From Alphaproteobacteria bacterium (lineage in GTDB: Bacteria; Pseudomonadota; Alphaproteobacteria; RS24): a stretch of 29,359 nt of DNA. The first letter of the stretch is position 1, and each line of letters starts with the position of its first letter. Shown piece by piece: positions 16,465-24,274 of this stretch. The stretch is from the NCBI GenBank assembly GCA_009920875.1, contig RFZE01000002.1:1-29359 (forward strand), read 5' to 3'. The position numbers and the translations under genes are program-made. The notes below the pieces were generated by a model, which searched no databases, was not told the origin of the DNA, and saw nothing but the letters and a program-made list of their open reading frames with translations.

Positions 16465-17535
16465 TCACAAGCGACGCGGCATATAGGCCCACACATCGAG
16501 TTCCAGTACCACCTCTTCGGCCAAATCGCCATTTTCCTTCTTATCGATAAAATCACCATTTTCAGCCTGTTGCAGGCGGTTTTTCAGCACAATATGGCGC
16601 AAGCGCAGCGCCCCGACATCATCACGCCCGTCAAATGCGGTCTTGTCGACTATCTCGCTCCAGCCATAAATCGTGTCTCCGGCGAAACACGGTGCGGCAT
16701 GGCTGCCGCCGTTTAACGCTGCATAACCGGCCAAATTACCCAGCCCGTTAAACGCCATAGACGCGACATGCGACATCATATGACCGCCATAAATCAGCCT
16801 TTTGCCGAAACGGCTTTGGCTTTGCATATGCGCATCAAAATGCACCGCCGCATTATTTTGATAAAGCCGCGTCGCCAGCATATGTTCGGCTTCTTCCAAC
16901 GTCGTGCCGTCGCCATGGCTGATTTTCATGCCCGTTTGATAATCATCAAAAAACGCCTCACTGCCCGTATAATCGGCTTGCCAATGCGAGAAATCGCCTT
17001 GCGGCGGCGGCACTTGGGCGGGCGCAACCGGGGCTGCCATATCGGGCCAGACGGTTTCGGGGGCGGCAAGATTTGTGTCACGCTTTTTCACCATCACCCA
17101 GCGCAGATAAGACAAGACCGTCTCGCCATGCTGATTCATGCCGCTTGTGCGCACCATAACCAGCCCGCTTTCACCGCTTTTGTTTTGCCTGAGACCGATG
17201 ACTTCAGAGCGCGCGGTCAGTGTGTCACCGACAAAAACGGGCGCGTGAAACAGCCCTTGCGCATAGCCCAAATTGGCCACGGCATGGCGCGAAATATCAG
17301 CCACGGTTTTGCCGAAAACAATATGAAAGACCAGCCAACTGTCGAGCGGCATATTGTTAAGGCCGATGGCCTCAGCGACAGGGCGGGCGCAAAAAAGCGG
17401 ATTGCGCGCACCATAAAGCGCTTGATAAAGGCTCGCGTCACCCTCGCTCAAACTGCGCGGCACGCCATGCTCAATTATGTCGCCAAGGGTGAAATGCTCA
17501 AAATAGCGTCCCTCCATCATATGCCCGTCCCCCAT
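16465..17535 (-). CDS. mch: MaoC-family hydratase, probable mesaconyl-CoA hydratase
   Basis: 356 residues with two hot-dog (MaoC) modules, about 8-155 and 185-345. The first module has YFEHFTLGDIIEHG, LVFHIVFGKTVADIS, NLGYAQG and PVFVGDTLTARSEVIGLRQNK, close to mesaconyl-CoA hydratase (beta-methylmalyl-CoA dehydratase) as I recall from Rhodobacter. That enzyme interconverts mesaconyl-CoA and beta-methylmalyl-CoA in the ethylmalonyl-CoA and 3-hydroxypropionate pathways. AGGAGG four bases upstream supports the ATG at 17535, which shares one base with the CitE-like stop (TAATG). The substrate is inferred from resemblance and from the C-C lyase partner; the hallmark crotonyl-CoA carboxylase is not in this window. 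Confidence 0.75.
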   Translation of the reverse strand: MGDGHMMEGRYFEHFTLGDIIEHGVPRSLSEGDASLYQALYGARNPLFCARPVAEAIGLNNMPLDSWLVFHIVFGKTVADISRHAVANLGYAQGLFHAPVFVGDTLTARSEVIGLRQNKSGESGLVMVRTSGMNQHGETVLSYLRWVMVKKRDTNLAAPETVWPDMAAPVAPAQVPPPQGDFSHWQADYTGSEAFFDDYQTGMKISHGDGTTLEEAEHMLATRLYQNNAAVHFDAHMQSQSRFGKRLIYGGHMMSHVASMAFNGLGNLAGYAALNGGSHAAPCFAGDTIYGWSEIVDKTAFDGRDDVGALRLRHIVLKNRLQQAENGDFIDKKENGDLAEEVVLELDVWAYMPRRL

Positions 17536-18440
17536 TAGGCCTCCTGCCGCGCCGCAATGGCGGCGTCAATCGCCAATAGGCGCGCGGCCATATCGCGATG
17601 CAATAATTCGGTCATTTTGCCGTTAATTTTCAACACGCCCTTGCCGGCATTTTCGGGTGCGGCAAAAGCGGCGACGACATCACGCGCTTGCGCCACTTCG
17701 TCTTCAGACGGGGCAAACACCCCATTGCACACGGCCAATTGACTTGGATGAATAAGCGTTTTGCCGTCAAACCCCATATCGGCCCCCTGCCGACATTCGG
17801 CCATAAACCCTTCTTCATCGGCAATATCATTGAACACGCCGTCCAATATGGTAAGCCCATATTGGCGCGCTGCCAGCACCGCCATGCTCAGTGCCGTCAT
17901 CAGCGGGGCGCGGCCTTGAACCAATGCGGCAAACATTTCTTTGGCCAAATCATTGGTGCCCATAATAAAAGCGGCAAGCGGCGTGTCGACAGCTTTGGCC
18001 GCCAAAGCCTGCAAATTGAAAATGGCTTCAGGCGTTTCGATCATAATCCATAAAGCGCAATCCTCGGGCATGCGAGCGACCAGCGCATCAATTTGTTCAG
18101 CCGTCGATATTTTCGGCGCGAGAATGGCATGCGGGCGCGCCGCCTCAGGCAAATCTGCGAGCGCCGCCACATCATCTGCGCCCCATGCCGTATCAAGCGC
18201 ATTTATCCGCACCACCAATTCGCGTGCGCCATAACCGCCCTCGCGCAAAGCATCACAAATCTGCACGCGCGCTTCGTCTTTGGCGTCAGGCGCGACCGCA
18301 TCTTCCAAATCCAATAATAAGCAATCAGCATCCAAGCTGCGGGCTTTTTCCAAAGCGCGCGCATTGGCGCCCGGCATATAAAGCGCCGAACGACGTGGCC
18401 GTATCGGCTTTGTGTCAGATGTCTGTTTTTCCGATGTCAA
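17535..18440 (-). CDS. CitE/HpcH-family acyl-CoA lyase or (3S)-malyl-CoA thioesterase
   Basis: 301 residues, HpcH/HpaI aldolase TIM-barrel fold. Seen: RRSALYMPGANARALEKA at the start of the barrel, LLLDLEDAVAPDAK (metal/CoA region), VVRINALDTAWG, APKIST, IETPEAIFN with the metal-binding Glu, and DGVFNDIADEEGF. This matches the CitE-like group that includes malyl-CoA/beta-methylmalyl-CoA lyase and the (3S)-malyl-CoA thioesterase Mcl2. I cannot tell lyase from thioesterase. The start is TTG with AAGGGAG ten bases upstream; a stop 12 codons upstream rules out a longer form and no in-frame ATG precedes the barrel. Overlaps the hydratase gene by one base and ends with it at an intrinsic terminator. 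Confidence 0.78.
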   Translation of the reverse strand: MTSEKQTSDTKPIRPRRSALYMPGANARALEKARSLDADCLLLDLEDAVAPDAKDEARVQICDALREGGYGARELVVRINALDTAWGADDVAALADLPEAARPHAILAPKISTAEQIDALVARMPEDCALWIMIETPEAIFNLQALAAKAVDTPLAAFIMGTNDLAKEMFAALVQGRAPLMTALSMAVLAARQYGLTILDGVFNDIADEEGFMAECRQGADMGFDGKTLIHPSQLAVCNGVFAPSEDEVAQARDVVAAFAAPENAGKGVLKINGKMTELLHRDMAARLLAIDAAIAARQEA

Positions 18441-18499
18441 TGCTGGGCAACTCCCTTTAATATGAAAGCCAGTTTAACGGCTTGCGTAAGAGGAGCAAG

Positions 18500-19345
18500 A
18501 TGCAAGGGGCAAAAGCCGGTCACGGCAGTATTTTTGTCATGTCGAGCCAAGTGGTCAGCGGCCAAGTCGGGCTGAAAGCGACCATGCCGGCTTTGCGCGC
18601 CATCGGCCATGAGACCGTGACCTTGCCGACCACTTTATTGTCAGCCCATCCGGCGGCTTTTCCGACAAAAGGCGCACCGGCCGGTGGCCCGATAGAGCCC
18701 GGACAAATGATTGAGATTGCCGACTGGCTTTTGGCGGCAGGGGCGCTTGATCATTGCACGGCCATTTTATCGGGCTATTTACCGAGCGCCGCCCATATTG
18801 ATGCGGCAGCCCAGATTATTGCCAAAATAAAGGCCGTCAATCCGCAAGTGTTTTATTGCTGCGACCCGATTTGCGGCGATGAAGGGCGGCTTTATTTACC
18901 TGAAGAAGTGATGCATGGCTTACGCGACCGGCTTTTGCCTTTGGCCGATATGGCGACGCCCAATTTATATGAATTGCAAAGGCTGGCCGGACGCGACGGC
19001 TTTGCCGATGAGGTCGAGGTCGTCGATGCGGCGCGCGATTTGGGCGTCGCGCATATGGTCGTCACATCCGCCCCTGCCGCTGCCGAGCGCATTGCCGCTT
19101 TGGCGGTGACGGCCAATGAAGTATTGCGTTGCGAAACGGCGCGCGCGCCCAAAGCGCCTTATGGCATGGGTGATTTTTTCGCCGCGCTTTATCTCGGCCT
19201 GCATTTGGCTGAAGAGCCGAAAGCGCTGGGCATTGCTTGCGCCACTTTGGCGCAAATGGCGGCCGCCAATATGGAGACCAGCACATTGCCGCATGGGCCG
19301 GTGCATATTGCCGCCGCCGCCATTCAAGACAAGTTGAATATTTAA
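18500..19345 (+). CDS. pdxY: pyridoxal kinase
   Basis: Ribokinase-family kinase that phosphorylates pyridoxal (and relatives) to pyridoxal phosphate in the salvage pathway. 281 residues from the ATG at 18500, supported by AAGAGGAG four bases upstream. Seen: SIFVMSSQVVSGQVGLKATMP at the N-terminus (vitamin-binding Ser), AILSGYLPSAAHI, YCCDPICGDEGRLYLPEEV, ATPNLYELQRLAG, and the anion-hole/catalytic GMGD with Asp225, where the more usual motif is GTGD. It stands alone on the plus strand: divergent from the CitE-like gene and convergent with asd, with four bases between stops. The PdxY versus PdxK naming is uncertain. Confidence 0.85.
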   Translation: MQGAKAGHGSIFVMSSQVVSGQVGLKATMPALRAIGHETVTLPTTLLSAHPAAFPTKGAPAGGPIEPGQMIEIADWLLAAGALDHCTAILSGYLPSAAHIDAAAQIIAKIKAVNPQVFYCCDPICGDEGRLYLPEEVMHGLRDRLLPLADMATPNLYELQRLAGRDGFADEVEVVDAARDLGVAHMVVTSAPAAAERIAALAVTANEVLRCETARAPKAPYGMGDFFAALYLGLHLAEEPKALGIACATLAQMAAANMETSTLPHGPVHIAAAAIQDKLNI

Positions 19346-19349
19346 GCCG

Positions 19350-20387
19350 TTACGCCTCGGCCTTGACGCGGCTTTCCGTGAGATGCTTCTCGGTCAATAA
19401 TTCGGCAATTTGCACAGCGTTTAAGGCTGCGCCTTTGCGTAAATTATCCGACACCACCCACAGCGCAAGACCGTGCTCGACACTATCATCGACGCGCAAG
19501 CGCGAGACAAAAGTCTCATATTCACCGACACATTCGACCGGCGTGACATAGCCTTCATCTTCGCGCCGATCGACGACCAAAATGCCCGGCGCCTCTTCCA
19601 ATGCGGCGCGCGCGGCATCTAAGGAAACGGCACTTTCAAATTCAATATGCACCGCTTCTGAATGGCCGACAAAAACCGGCACGCGCACGCAGGTCGTGCT
19701 CATGGCAATATCGGGGTCGAGCATTTTTTGGGTCTCGACCACCATTTTCCATTCTTCTTTGGTCGCGCCGTCTTTCATAAATACGTCAATATGCGGAATG
19801 ACGTTAAAGGCGATTTGCTTGGTGAAGTTTTCGCGCTTCATCTCATCATTGACGAAAATGCCGCGCGTCTGGGTAAACAGCTCATCCATTGCCGCATTGC
19901 CGGCTCCTGAGACCGATTGATAAGTCGCCACCACTACGCGTTTAATTTTGGCCAAAGCGTGCAAAGGCTTCAAAGCGACAACCAGCTGCGCGGTGGAGCA
20001 ATTGGGATTGGCGATAATATTGCGTTGCGTATAACCGGCAATATCTTGCGGATTGACCTCGGGCACAATCAACGGCACATCATCATCCATGCGATAGAGC
20101 GATGAATTGTCAATCACCACACAACCGGCTTTGGCGGCAATCGGCGCATATTCTTTGGCCGGGCCGGAACCGGCCGCAAATAGCGCAATATCGGCTTTGC
20201 CGAAATCATAATTTTCCAGCGCTTGGCATTTCAGCGTTTTATCGCCAAAGCTCACTTCGCGACCCTGGCTGCGCCGCGAGGCAACCGCATCAACCCGCGA
20301 GGCGGGGAATTTGCGCTCAGCCAAAATATTGAGCATTTCGCGTCCGACATTTCCTGTCGCGCCGACCACAGCGACCACATAAGACAT
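19350..20387 (-). CDS. asd: aspartate-semialdehyde dehydrogenase
   Basis: Reduces aspartyl phosphate to aspartate semialdehyde, the branch point to lysine/diaminopimelate, threonine and methionine. 345 residues. Seen: NADP-binding VVGATGNVGREMLNIL, the catalytic Cys130 in IIANPNCSTAQLV, YQSVSGAGNAAMDEL, and the catalytic-domain VFVGHSEAVHIEFE with the active-site His. Starts two bases after leuB, so it is cotranscribed with the leucine genes. dapF, a later step of the same lysine/DAP pathway, lies about 7 kb away on the other strand. Confidence 0.96.
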   Translation of the reverse strand: MSYVVAVVGATGNVGREMLNILAERKFPASRVDAVASRRSQGREVSFGDKTLKCQALENYDFGKADIALFAAGSGPAKEYAPIAAKAGCVVIDNSSLYRMDDDVPLIVPEVNPQDIAGYTQRNIIANPNCSTAQLVVALKPLHALAKIKRVVVATYQSVSGAGNAAMDELFTQTRGIFVNDEMKRENFTKQIAFNVIPHIDVFMKDGATKEEWKMVVETQKMLDPDIAMSTTCVRVPVFVGHSEAVHIEFESAVSLDAARAALEEAPGILVVDRREDEGYVTPVECVGEYETFVSRLRVDDSVEHGLALWVVSDNLRKGAALNAVQIAELLTEKHLTESRVKAEA

Positions 20388-20389
20388 GG

Positions 20390-21496
20390 CTAAGCTCCCA
20401 ATTCTTCCAAAGCGGCGAGCACGGCATCGCCCATACCGCTTGTGCCGACCAATTGCATATCGGCCTGCATAATATCACCGGTGCGCACGCCCTTATCGAG
20501 CACGGCGGTCACCGCATTTTCCAATAAATCGGCATCATCGCCGCGGTCAAACGTATAGCGCAGCGCCATCGCAAAACTCATGATTGAGGCAATCGGATTG
20601 GCTTTGCCTTGACCGGCAATATCCGGCGCCGAACCGTGCACCGGCTCGTAAAGTGCTTTGGCGCGACCGCTTTCATCATCGGGCGCACCCAGAGACGCAG
20701 ACGGCAACATGCCCAAAGAGCCGGTCAGCATGGCGGCAATATCGGAGAGAATATCGCCAAACAAATTATCGGTGACCAGCACATCATATTGCTTGGGATT
20801 GCGCACTAATTGCATGGCGCAATTATCAGCCAGCACATGTTCCAATTCAATTTCGGGAAATTCTGCGCCAATCACGCGGGTTACTTCTTCGTTCCACAAA
20901 AGGCCGCTTTCCATGACATTGCGCTTTTCGGACGAGGCCAGTTTTTTGCCGCGCTTCATCGCCAAATCACCGGCAACGCGCGCAATGCGCTCAATCTCAT
21001 AAGTTTCATAGACTTGCGTATTGACGCCGCGTCTCTGGCCATTGCCCAAATCTTCAATGCCGCGCGGCTCACCGAAATAGACCCCGCCGGTCAGCTCGCG
21101 GACAATCATAATATCAAGGCCCTCGACCAGCTCGCGCTTCAGGCTGGAGGCATCGGCCAAAGCGGCAAAGCAAATGGCCGGTCGCAAATTGGCAAAAAGC
21201 TGTAAATCGGCGCGCAGGCGCAACAGCCCTGCTTCGGGGCGCGCTTCATAGGCGACATTATCCCATTTCGGGCCGCCGACCGCGCCCAGCAAAACCGCAT
21301 CGGCCTCATGGGCTTTTTGCATGGCGGCATCGGATATGGCCTGCCCATGCGCGTCATAGGCGCAGCCGCCGACCAAATCTCCATCAAGCGTCACTTGAAA
21401 GCCGCGCTTGTTGCCGAACCAGTCAATAATGCGGCGCACTTCGCCCATCACTTCGGGGCCAATGCCATCGCCGGGCAGAATAAGAATTTTTTCCAT
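20390..21496 (-). CDS. leuB: 3-isopropylmalate dehydrogenase
   Basis: Oxidative decarboxylation of 3-isopropylmalate with NAD+ in leucine synthesis. 368 residues from the ATG at 21496 (MEKILILPGDGIGPEV). Seen: the loop GAVGGPKWD, LRLRADLQLFANLRPA, the arginine-rich substrate segment VRELTGGVYFGEPRG, the NVMESGLLWNEEV block, the metal-binding VTDNLFGDILSDIAAMLTGS, and EPVHGSAPDIAGQGKANP, which binds NAD. An in-frame start 12 codons upstream would reach into leuD's tail and is rejected. Second-last in leuC-leuD-leuB-asd. Confidence 0.97.
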   Translation of the reverse strand: MEKILILPGDGIGPEVMGEVRRIIDWFGNKRGFQVTLDGDLVGGCAYDAHGQAISDAAMQKAHEADAVLLGAVGGPKWDNVAYEARPEAGLLRLRADLQLFANLRPAICFAALADASSLKRELVEGLDIMIVRELTGGVYFGEPRGIEDLGNGQRRGVNTQVYETYEIERIARVAGDLAMKRGKKLASSEKRNVMESGLLWNEEVTRVIGAEFPEIELEHVLADNCAMQLVRNPKQYDVLVTDNLFGDILSDIAAMLTGSLGMLPSASLGAPDDESGRAKALYEPVHGSAPDIAGQGKANPIASIMSFAMALRYTFDRGDDADLLENAVTAVLDKGVRTGDIMQADMQLVGTSGMGDAVLAALEELGA

Positions 21497-21522
21497 TATG
21501 TTTTCCGTATCAAAAGCGGCGG

Positions 21523-22125
21523 CTAACGCCAAGGCTGCGCGTCAAGCGTCTCTTCATAAGCGTTAATGGCTTGCGCTTTTTGCAAAGTCAGGCCGATATC
21601 ATCCAAGCCTTCCATCAAGCATTGTTTTCTGAAACCATCGACCTCAAAAGAAATCGTGCCGCCATCAGGCCCGTTAATGGTTTGATTTTCCAAATCGACA
21701 CTGATGGTTGCATTGGCACCGCGTTTGGCGTCATCCATCAATTTATCGACTTCCGCTTGCGGCAGCACAATCGGCAAAATGCCGTTTTTGAAGCAATTAT
21801 TGTAGAAAATATCGGCAAAGCTCGGCGCGATAATGCAGCGAATGCCGAAATCCAACAGCGCCCAAGGGGCGTGCTCGCGGCTCGAGCCGCAGCCGAAATT
21901 ATCACCGGCAACGAGAATTTGCGCCTCGCGATAGGCCGCTTGATTGAGGACGAAATCGGCAATCTCCTCGCCATCGGGCGTATAGCGCATTTCGTCAAAC
22001 AGGTTTTTGCCAAGCCCCGAGCGTTGAATGGTTTTCAAAAACTGCTTGGGGATAATCATATCCGTATCGACATTAATGATGTCGAGCGGCGCGGCAATGC
22101 CGGTCAATTTATCAAATTTTTCCAT
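21523..22125 (-). CDS. leuD: 3-isopropylmalate dehydratase small subunit
   Basis: Small (swivel) subunit of isopropylmalate isomerase. 200 residues. Seen: INVDTDMIIPKQFLKTI, the substrate-recognition loop GDNFGCGSSREHAPWAL, and GIRCIIAPSFADIFYNNCFKNGILPI. The ATG follows the leuC stop with no gap (TAA then ATG), a sign of translational coupling. Intact. Confidence 0.97.
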   Translation of the reverse strand: MEKFDKLTGIAAPLDIINVDTDMIIPKQFLKTIQRSGLGKNLFDEMRYTPDGEEIADFVLNQAAYREAQILVAGDNFGCGSSREHAPWALLDFGIRCIIAPSFADIFYNNCFKNGILPIVLPQAEVDKLMDDAKRGANATISVDLENQTINGPDGGTISFEVDGFRKQCLMEGLDDIGLTLQKAQAINAYEETLDAQPWR

Positions 22126-23547
22126 TTACGCTTCCGCCTTGAAATCACGAATATCGACAAAATGACCGGCCAAAGCGGCAGCCGCCGCCATTTCCGGCGA
22201 CACCAAATGGGTGCGCCCACCGCGCCCCTGCCGTCCTTCAAAATTACGGTTGGAGGTTGAGGCGCAACGCTCGCCCGGGGCCAGCTTGTCGGCATTCATC
22301 GCCAAACACATGGAGCAACCCGGCTCGCGCCAATCAAAACCGGCTTCGATAAAGATTTTATCGAGCCCTTCTGCTTCCGCTTGTTGCTTGACGAGGCCCG
22401 AGCCCGGCACCACCATGGCATTGACGCTGGCCGCCACTTTGCCGGTTTGGGCAATGGCGGCGGCGGCGCGCAAATCTTCAATGCGGCTATTGGTGCATGA
22501 ACCGATAAAGACGCGGTCAATCGTCACTTCCTGCATTGGCGTGCCCGCTTGAAGCCCCATATAATCGAGCGCGCGCTCGGTTGCCTTGCGGCGCGCTTCA
22601 TCATCAATGGCGGCCGGGTCGGGCACATGGCCGTCAATGGAAATGACATCTTGCGGGCTGGTGCCCCAGGTCACTAGCGGCGGCAGCGCGGCCGCATCAA
22701 TGGTGATTTCCTTGTCAAATACCGCATCATCATCAGATGTCAGCGTCTGCCAATAGGCCACCGCCTTATCCCAATCCGCGCCTTTCGGGGCGCGTGGGCG
22801 GTCTTTTAGGAAAGCAAATGTTTTTTCATCCGGCGCCACCAATCCGGCGCGCGCACCGGCTTCAATCGACATATTGCACAAAGTCATGCGCCCTTCCATC
22901 GACAAAGCCTCAATCGCTTCGCCGGCATATTCCAGCACATAGCCGGTGCCGCCGGCCGTGCCAATCTCGCCGATAATGGCCAAAGCAATATCTTTCGCCG
23001 TGACATGGGCGGGGGCTTGGCCGACCACATTAATGCGGAAGTTTTTGGCTTTTGATTGAATGAGCGTTTGCGTGGCCAGCACATGCTCGACCTCAGAGGT
23101 GCCAATGCCATGCGCCAAAGCGCCAAAGGCACCATGTGTGGAGGTATGGCTGTCGCCGCACACAATGGTCAGGCCGGGCAAGGTAAAGCCCTGCTCGGGC
23201 CCGGCAACATGGACAATGCCCTGGCGAATATCATCCATCGGCAGATAATCAATGCCGAACTCGGCGCAATTTTTTTCCAGCGTCTCGATTTGCAGCTTGC
23301 TTTCCGGGTCGTCAATCGCGTCCAAGCCGCCAGCGCGGTTTGTCGTCGGAATATTGTGATCGGCCACGGCCAAAGTTTTATGCGGCGCGCGCGGGCTGCG
23401 TCCGGCCATGCGCAGGCCTTCAAAAGCTTGCGGGCTGGTCACTTCATGCACCAAATGGCGGTCAATATAGAGCAGCGAATTGCCGTCGCTATCCGCTTCC
23501 ACCATATGGGCATCCCAGATTTTGTCGTAAAGAGTGGTTCCGCTCAT
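22126..23547 (-). CDS. leuC: 3-isopropylmalate dehydratase large subunit
   Basis: Large, aconitase-like subunit that holds the [4Fe-4S] cluster and isomerises 2- to 3-isopropylmalate with LeuD. 473 residues from the ATG at 23547 (MSGTTLYDKIWDAH). Seen: DRHLVHEVTSPQAFEGL, VCGDSHTSTHGAFGALAHGIGTSE, and the cluster cysteines in IGSCTNSRIEDL and GCSMCLAMN. A second ATG eight codons upstream lacks a ribosome-binding site. The GGCGAG site three bases before the chosen ATG is the 3' arm of a hairpin. First gene of the leuCDB-asd set, 93 bases after rplS. Confidence 0.97.
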   Translation of the reverse strand: MSGTTLYDKIWDAHMVEADSDGNSLLYIDRHLVHEVTSPQAFEGLRMAGRSPRAPHKTLAVADHNIPTTNRAGGLDAIDDPESKLQIETLEKNCAEFGIDYLPMDDIRQGIVHVAGPEQGFTLPGLTIVCGDSHTSTHGAFGALAHGIGTSEVEHVLATQTLIQSKAKNFRINVVGQAPAHVTAKDIALAIIGEIGTAGGTGYVLEYAGEAIEALSMEGRMTLCNMSIEAGARAGLVAPDEKTFAFLKDRPRAPKGADWDKAVAYWQTLTSDDDAVFDKEITIDAAALPPLVTWGTSPQDVISIDGHVPDPAAIDDEARRKATERALDYMGLQAGTPMQEVTIDRVFIGSCTNSRIEDLRAAAAIAQTGKVAASVNAMVVPGSGLVKQQAEAEGLDKIFIEAGFDWREPGCSMCLAMNADKLAPGERCASTSNRNFEGRQGRGGRTHLVSPEMAAAAALAGHFVDIRDFKAEA

Positions 23548-23550
23548 TAT

Positions 23551-23586
23551 CTCGCCTTTTCTGCCTCTCATTTTTGAGGCGGCGAG
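23551..23586 (-). promoter_or_regulatory. leuC leader stem-loop masking the ribosome-binding site
   Basis: On the minus strand CTCGCC pairs with GGCGAG and the adjoining GCCTC pairs with GAGGC, an 11-base-pair stem with an 8-base loop and a 6-base AGAAAA bulge on the 3' side. The outer 3' arm is the leuC Shine-Dalgarno, three bases from the ATG. No T-run follows and no leader peptide rich in leucine codons was found. Pairing is seen; control of leuC is inferred. Confidence 0.5.
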
Positions 23587-23640
23587 GTGATGCCGGCCCC
23601 TTAAATCTATGGCTTTGGGGTGGCTTTGAAAGAGAAAGTC

Positions 23641-24108
23641 TTACGCTTCGCTTTCGCTGCCGCCTTCCTCTTGTGTCGTTTCCGCTGCGCTTTGTGTCGC
23701 TTCGGAAACGGCCGGCGCCGTCACCAAATCAGTATCAATCTTATTGGATTTGGCGCGACGCTCTACAATGCGCGCTGCCTTACCGGTCAGACCACGCAAA
23801 TAGTAAAGCTTGGCGCGGCGTACGCGGCCACGGCGCAACAATTCAATGGAATCGACCAAAGGCGAATAAATCGGGAAGACCCGCTCCACGCCTTCGCCAT
23901 AGGAAATTTTACGCACGGTGAAGTTTTCATTGAGACCGCCACCGGCGCGGCCAATGCACACGCCTTCAAAAGCCTGAATACGCTCGCGCGTGCCTTCAAT
24001 CACTTTGACGTTTACTTTTACCGTATCGCCGGGCTGAAAATCAGGCACGGATTTTTCCGCCGACAATTCGGCCATATGCTCAGCATTAATTTCATCAATC
24101 AAATTCAT
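23641..24108 (-). CDS. rplS: 50S ribosomal protein L19
   Basis: Protein at the 30S-50S interface. 155 residues: the conserved core (about 1-118) includes FQPGDTVKVNVKVIEGTRER, FEGVCIGRAGGGLNENFTVR, GVERVFPIYSPLVDSIELL and GRVRRAKLYYLRGLTGKAAR; the last 35 or so residues are an acidic, low-complexity tail, a variable region in the family. An AAGGGA site lies about nine bases before the ATG, and a GGGCGC/GCGCCC hairpin sits just upstream of that site. A terminator between trmD and rplS suggests its own promoter. Confidence 0.97.
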   Translation of the reverse strand: MNLIDEINAEHMAELSAEKSVPDFQPGDTVKVNVKVIEGTRERIQAFEGVCIGRAGGGLNENFTVRKISYGEGVERVFPIYSPLVDSIELLRRGRVRRAKLYYLRGLTGKAARIVERRAKSNKIDTDLVTAPAVSEATQSAAETTQEEGGSESEA

Positions 24109-24125
24109 TTGCCTATTCCCTTTAC

Positions 24126-24138
24126 GGGCGCCGCGCCC
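24126..24138 (-). promoter_or_regulatory. rplS leader hairpin
   Basis: GGGCGC (24126-24131) and GCGCCC (24133-24138) are perfectly complementary around one base, giving a tight G/C hairpin (at least four pairs after opening the loop) about 17 bases before the rplS ATG. The Shine-Dalgarno AAGGGA remains outside it. Role unknown. Confidence 0.3.
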
Positions 24139-24164
24139 TTTTGGAACGCTTGGCGATTTACGAT

Positions 24165-24186
24165 AAAAAACGCGCCTCGCGGCACG
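24165..24186 (-). terminator. intrinsic terminator between trmD and rplS
   Basis: On the minus strand CGTGCC-GCGA-GGCGCG forms a 6-base stem with one T-G wobble and a GNRA-type GCGA loop, followed by six T residues. It lies 89 bases after the trmD stop and 57 bases before the rplS start, inside a 166-base gap. Confidence 0.8.
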
Positions 24187-24274
24187 GATTGGGGCGATTT
24201 AGCACGGGTTAGCGGGCTTGTCACCCCTTTTTGCACGGAAAAAATACAGAAAAAACATGGAAAAGGATTGCCTC

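Noticed and set aside
18441..18499. Divergent promoters between the CitE-like gene and pdxY
   Set aside because: TATTAA-like and AAGCC/GGCTT elements are present, but no -35 at proper spacing was found for either direction, so no promoter is called.
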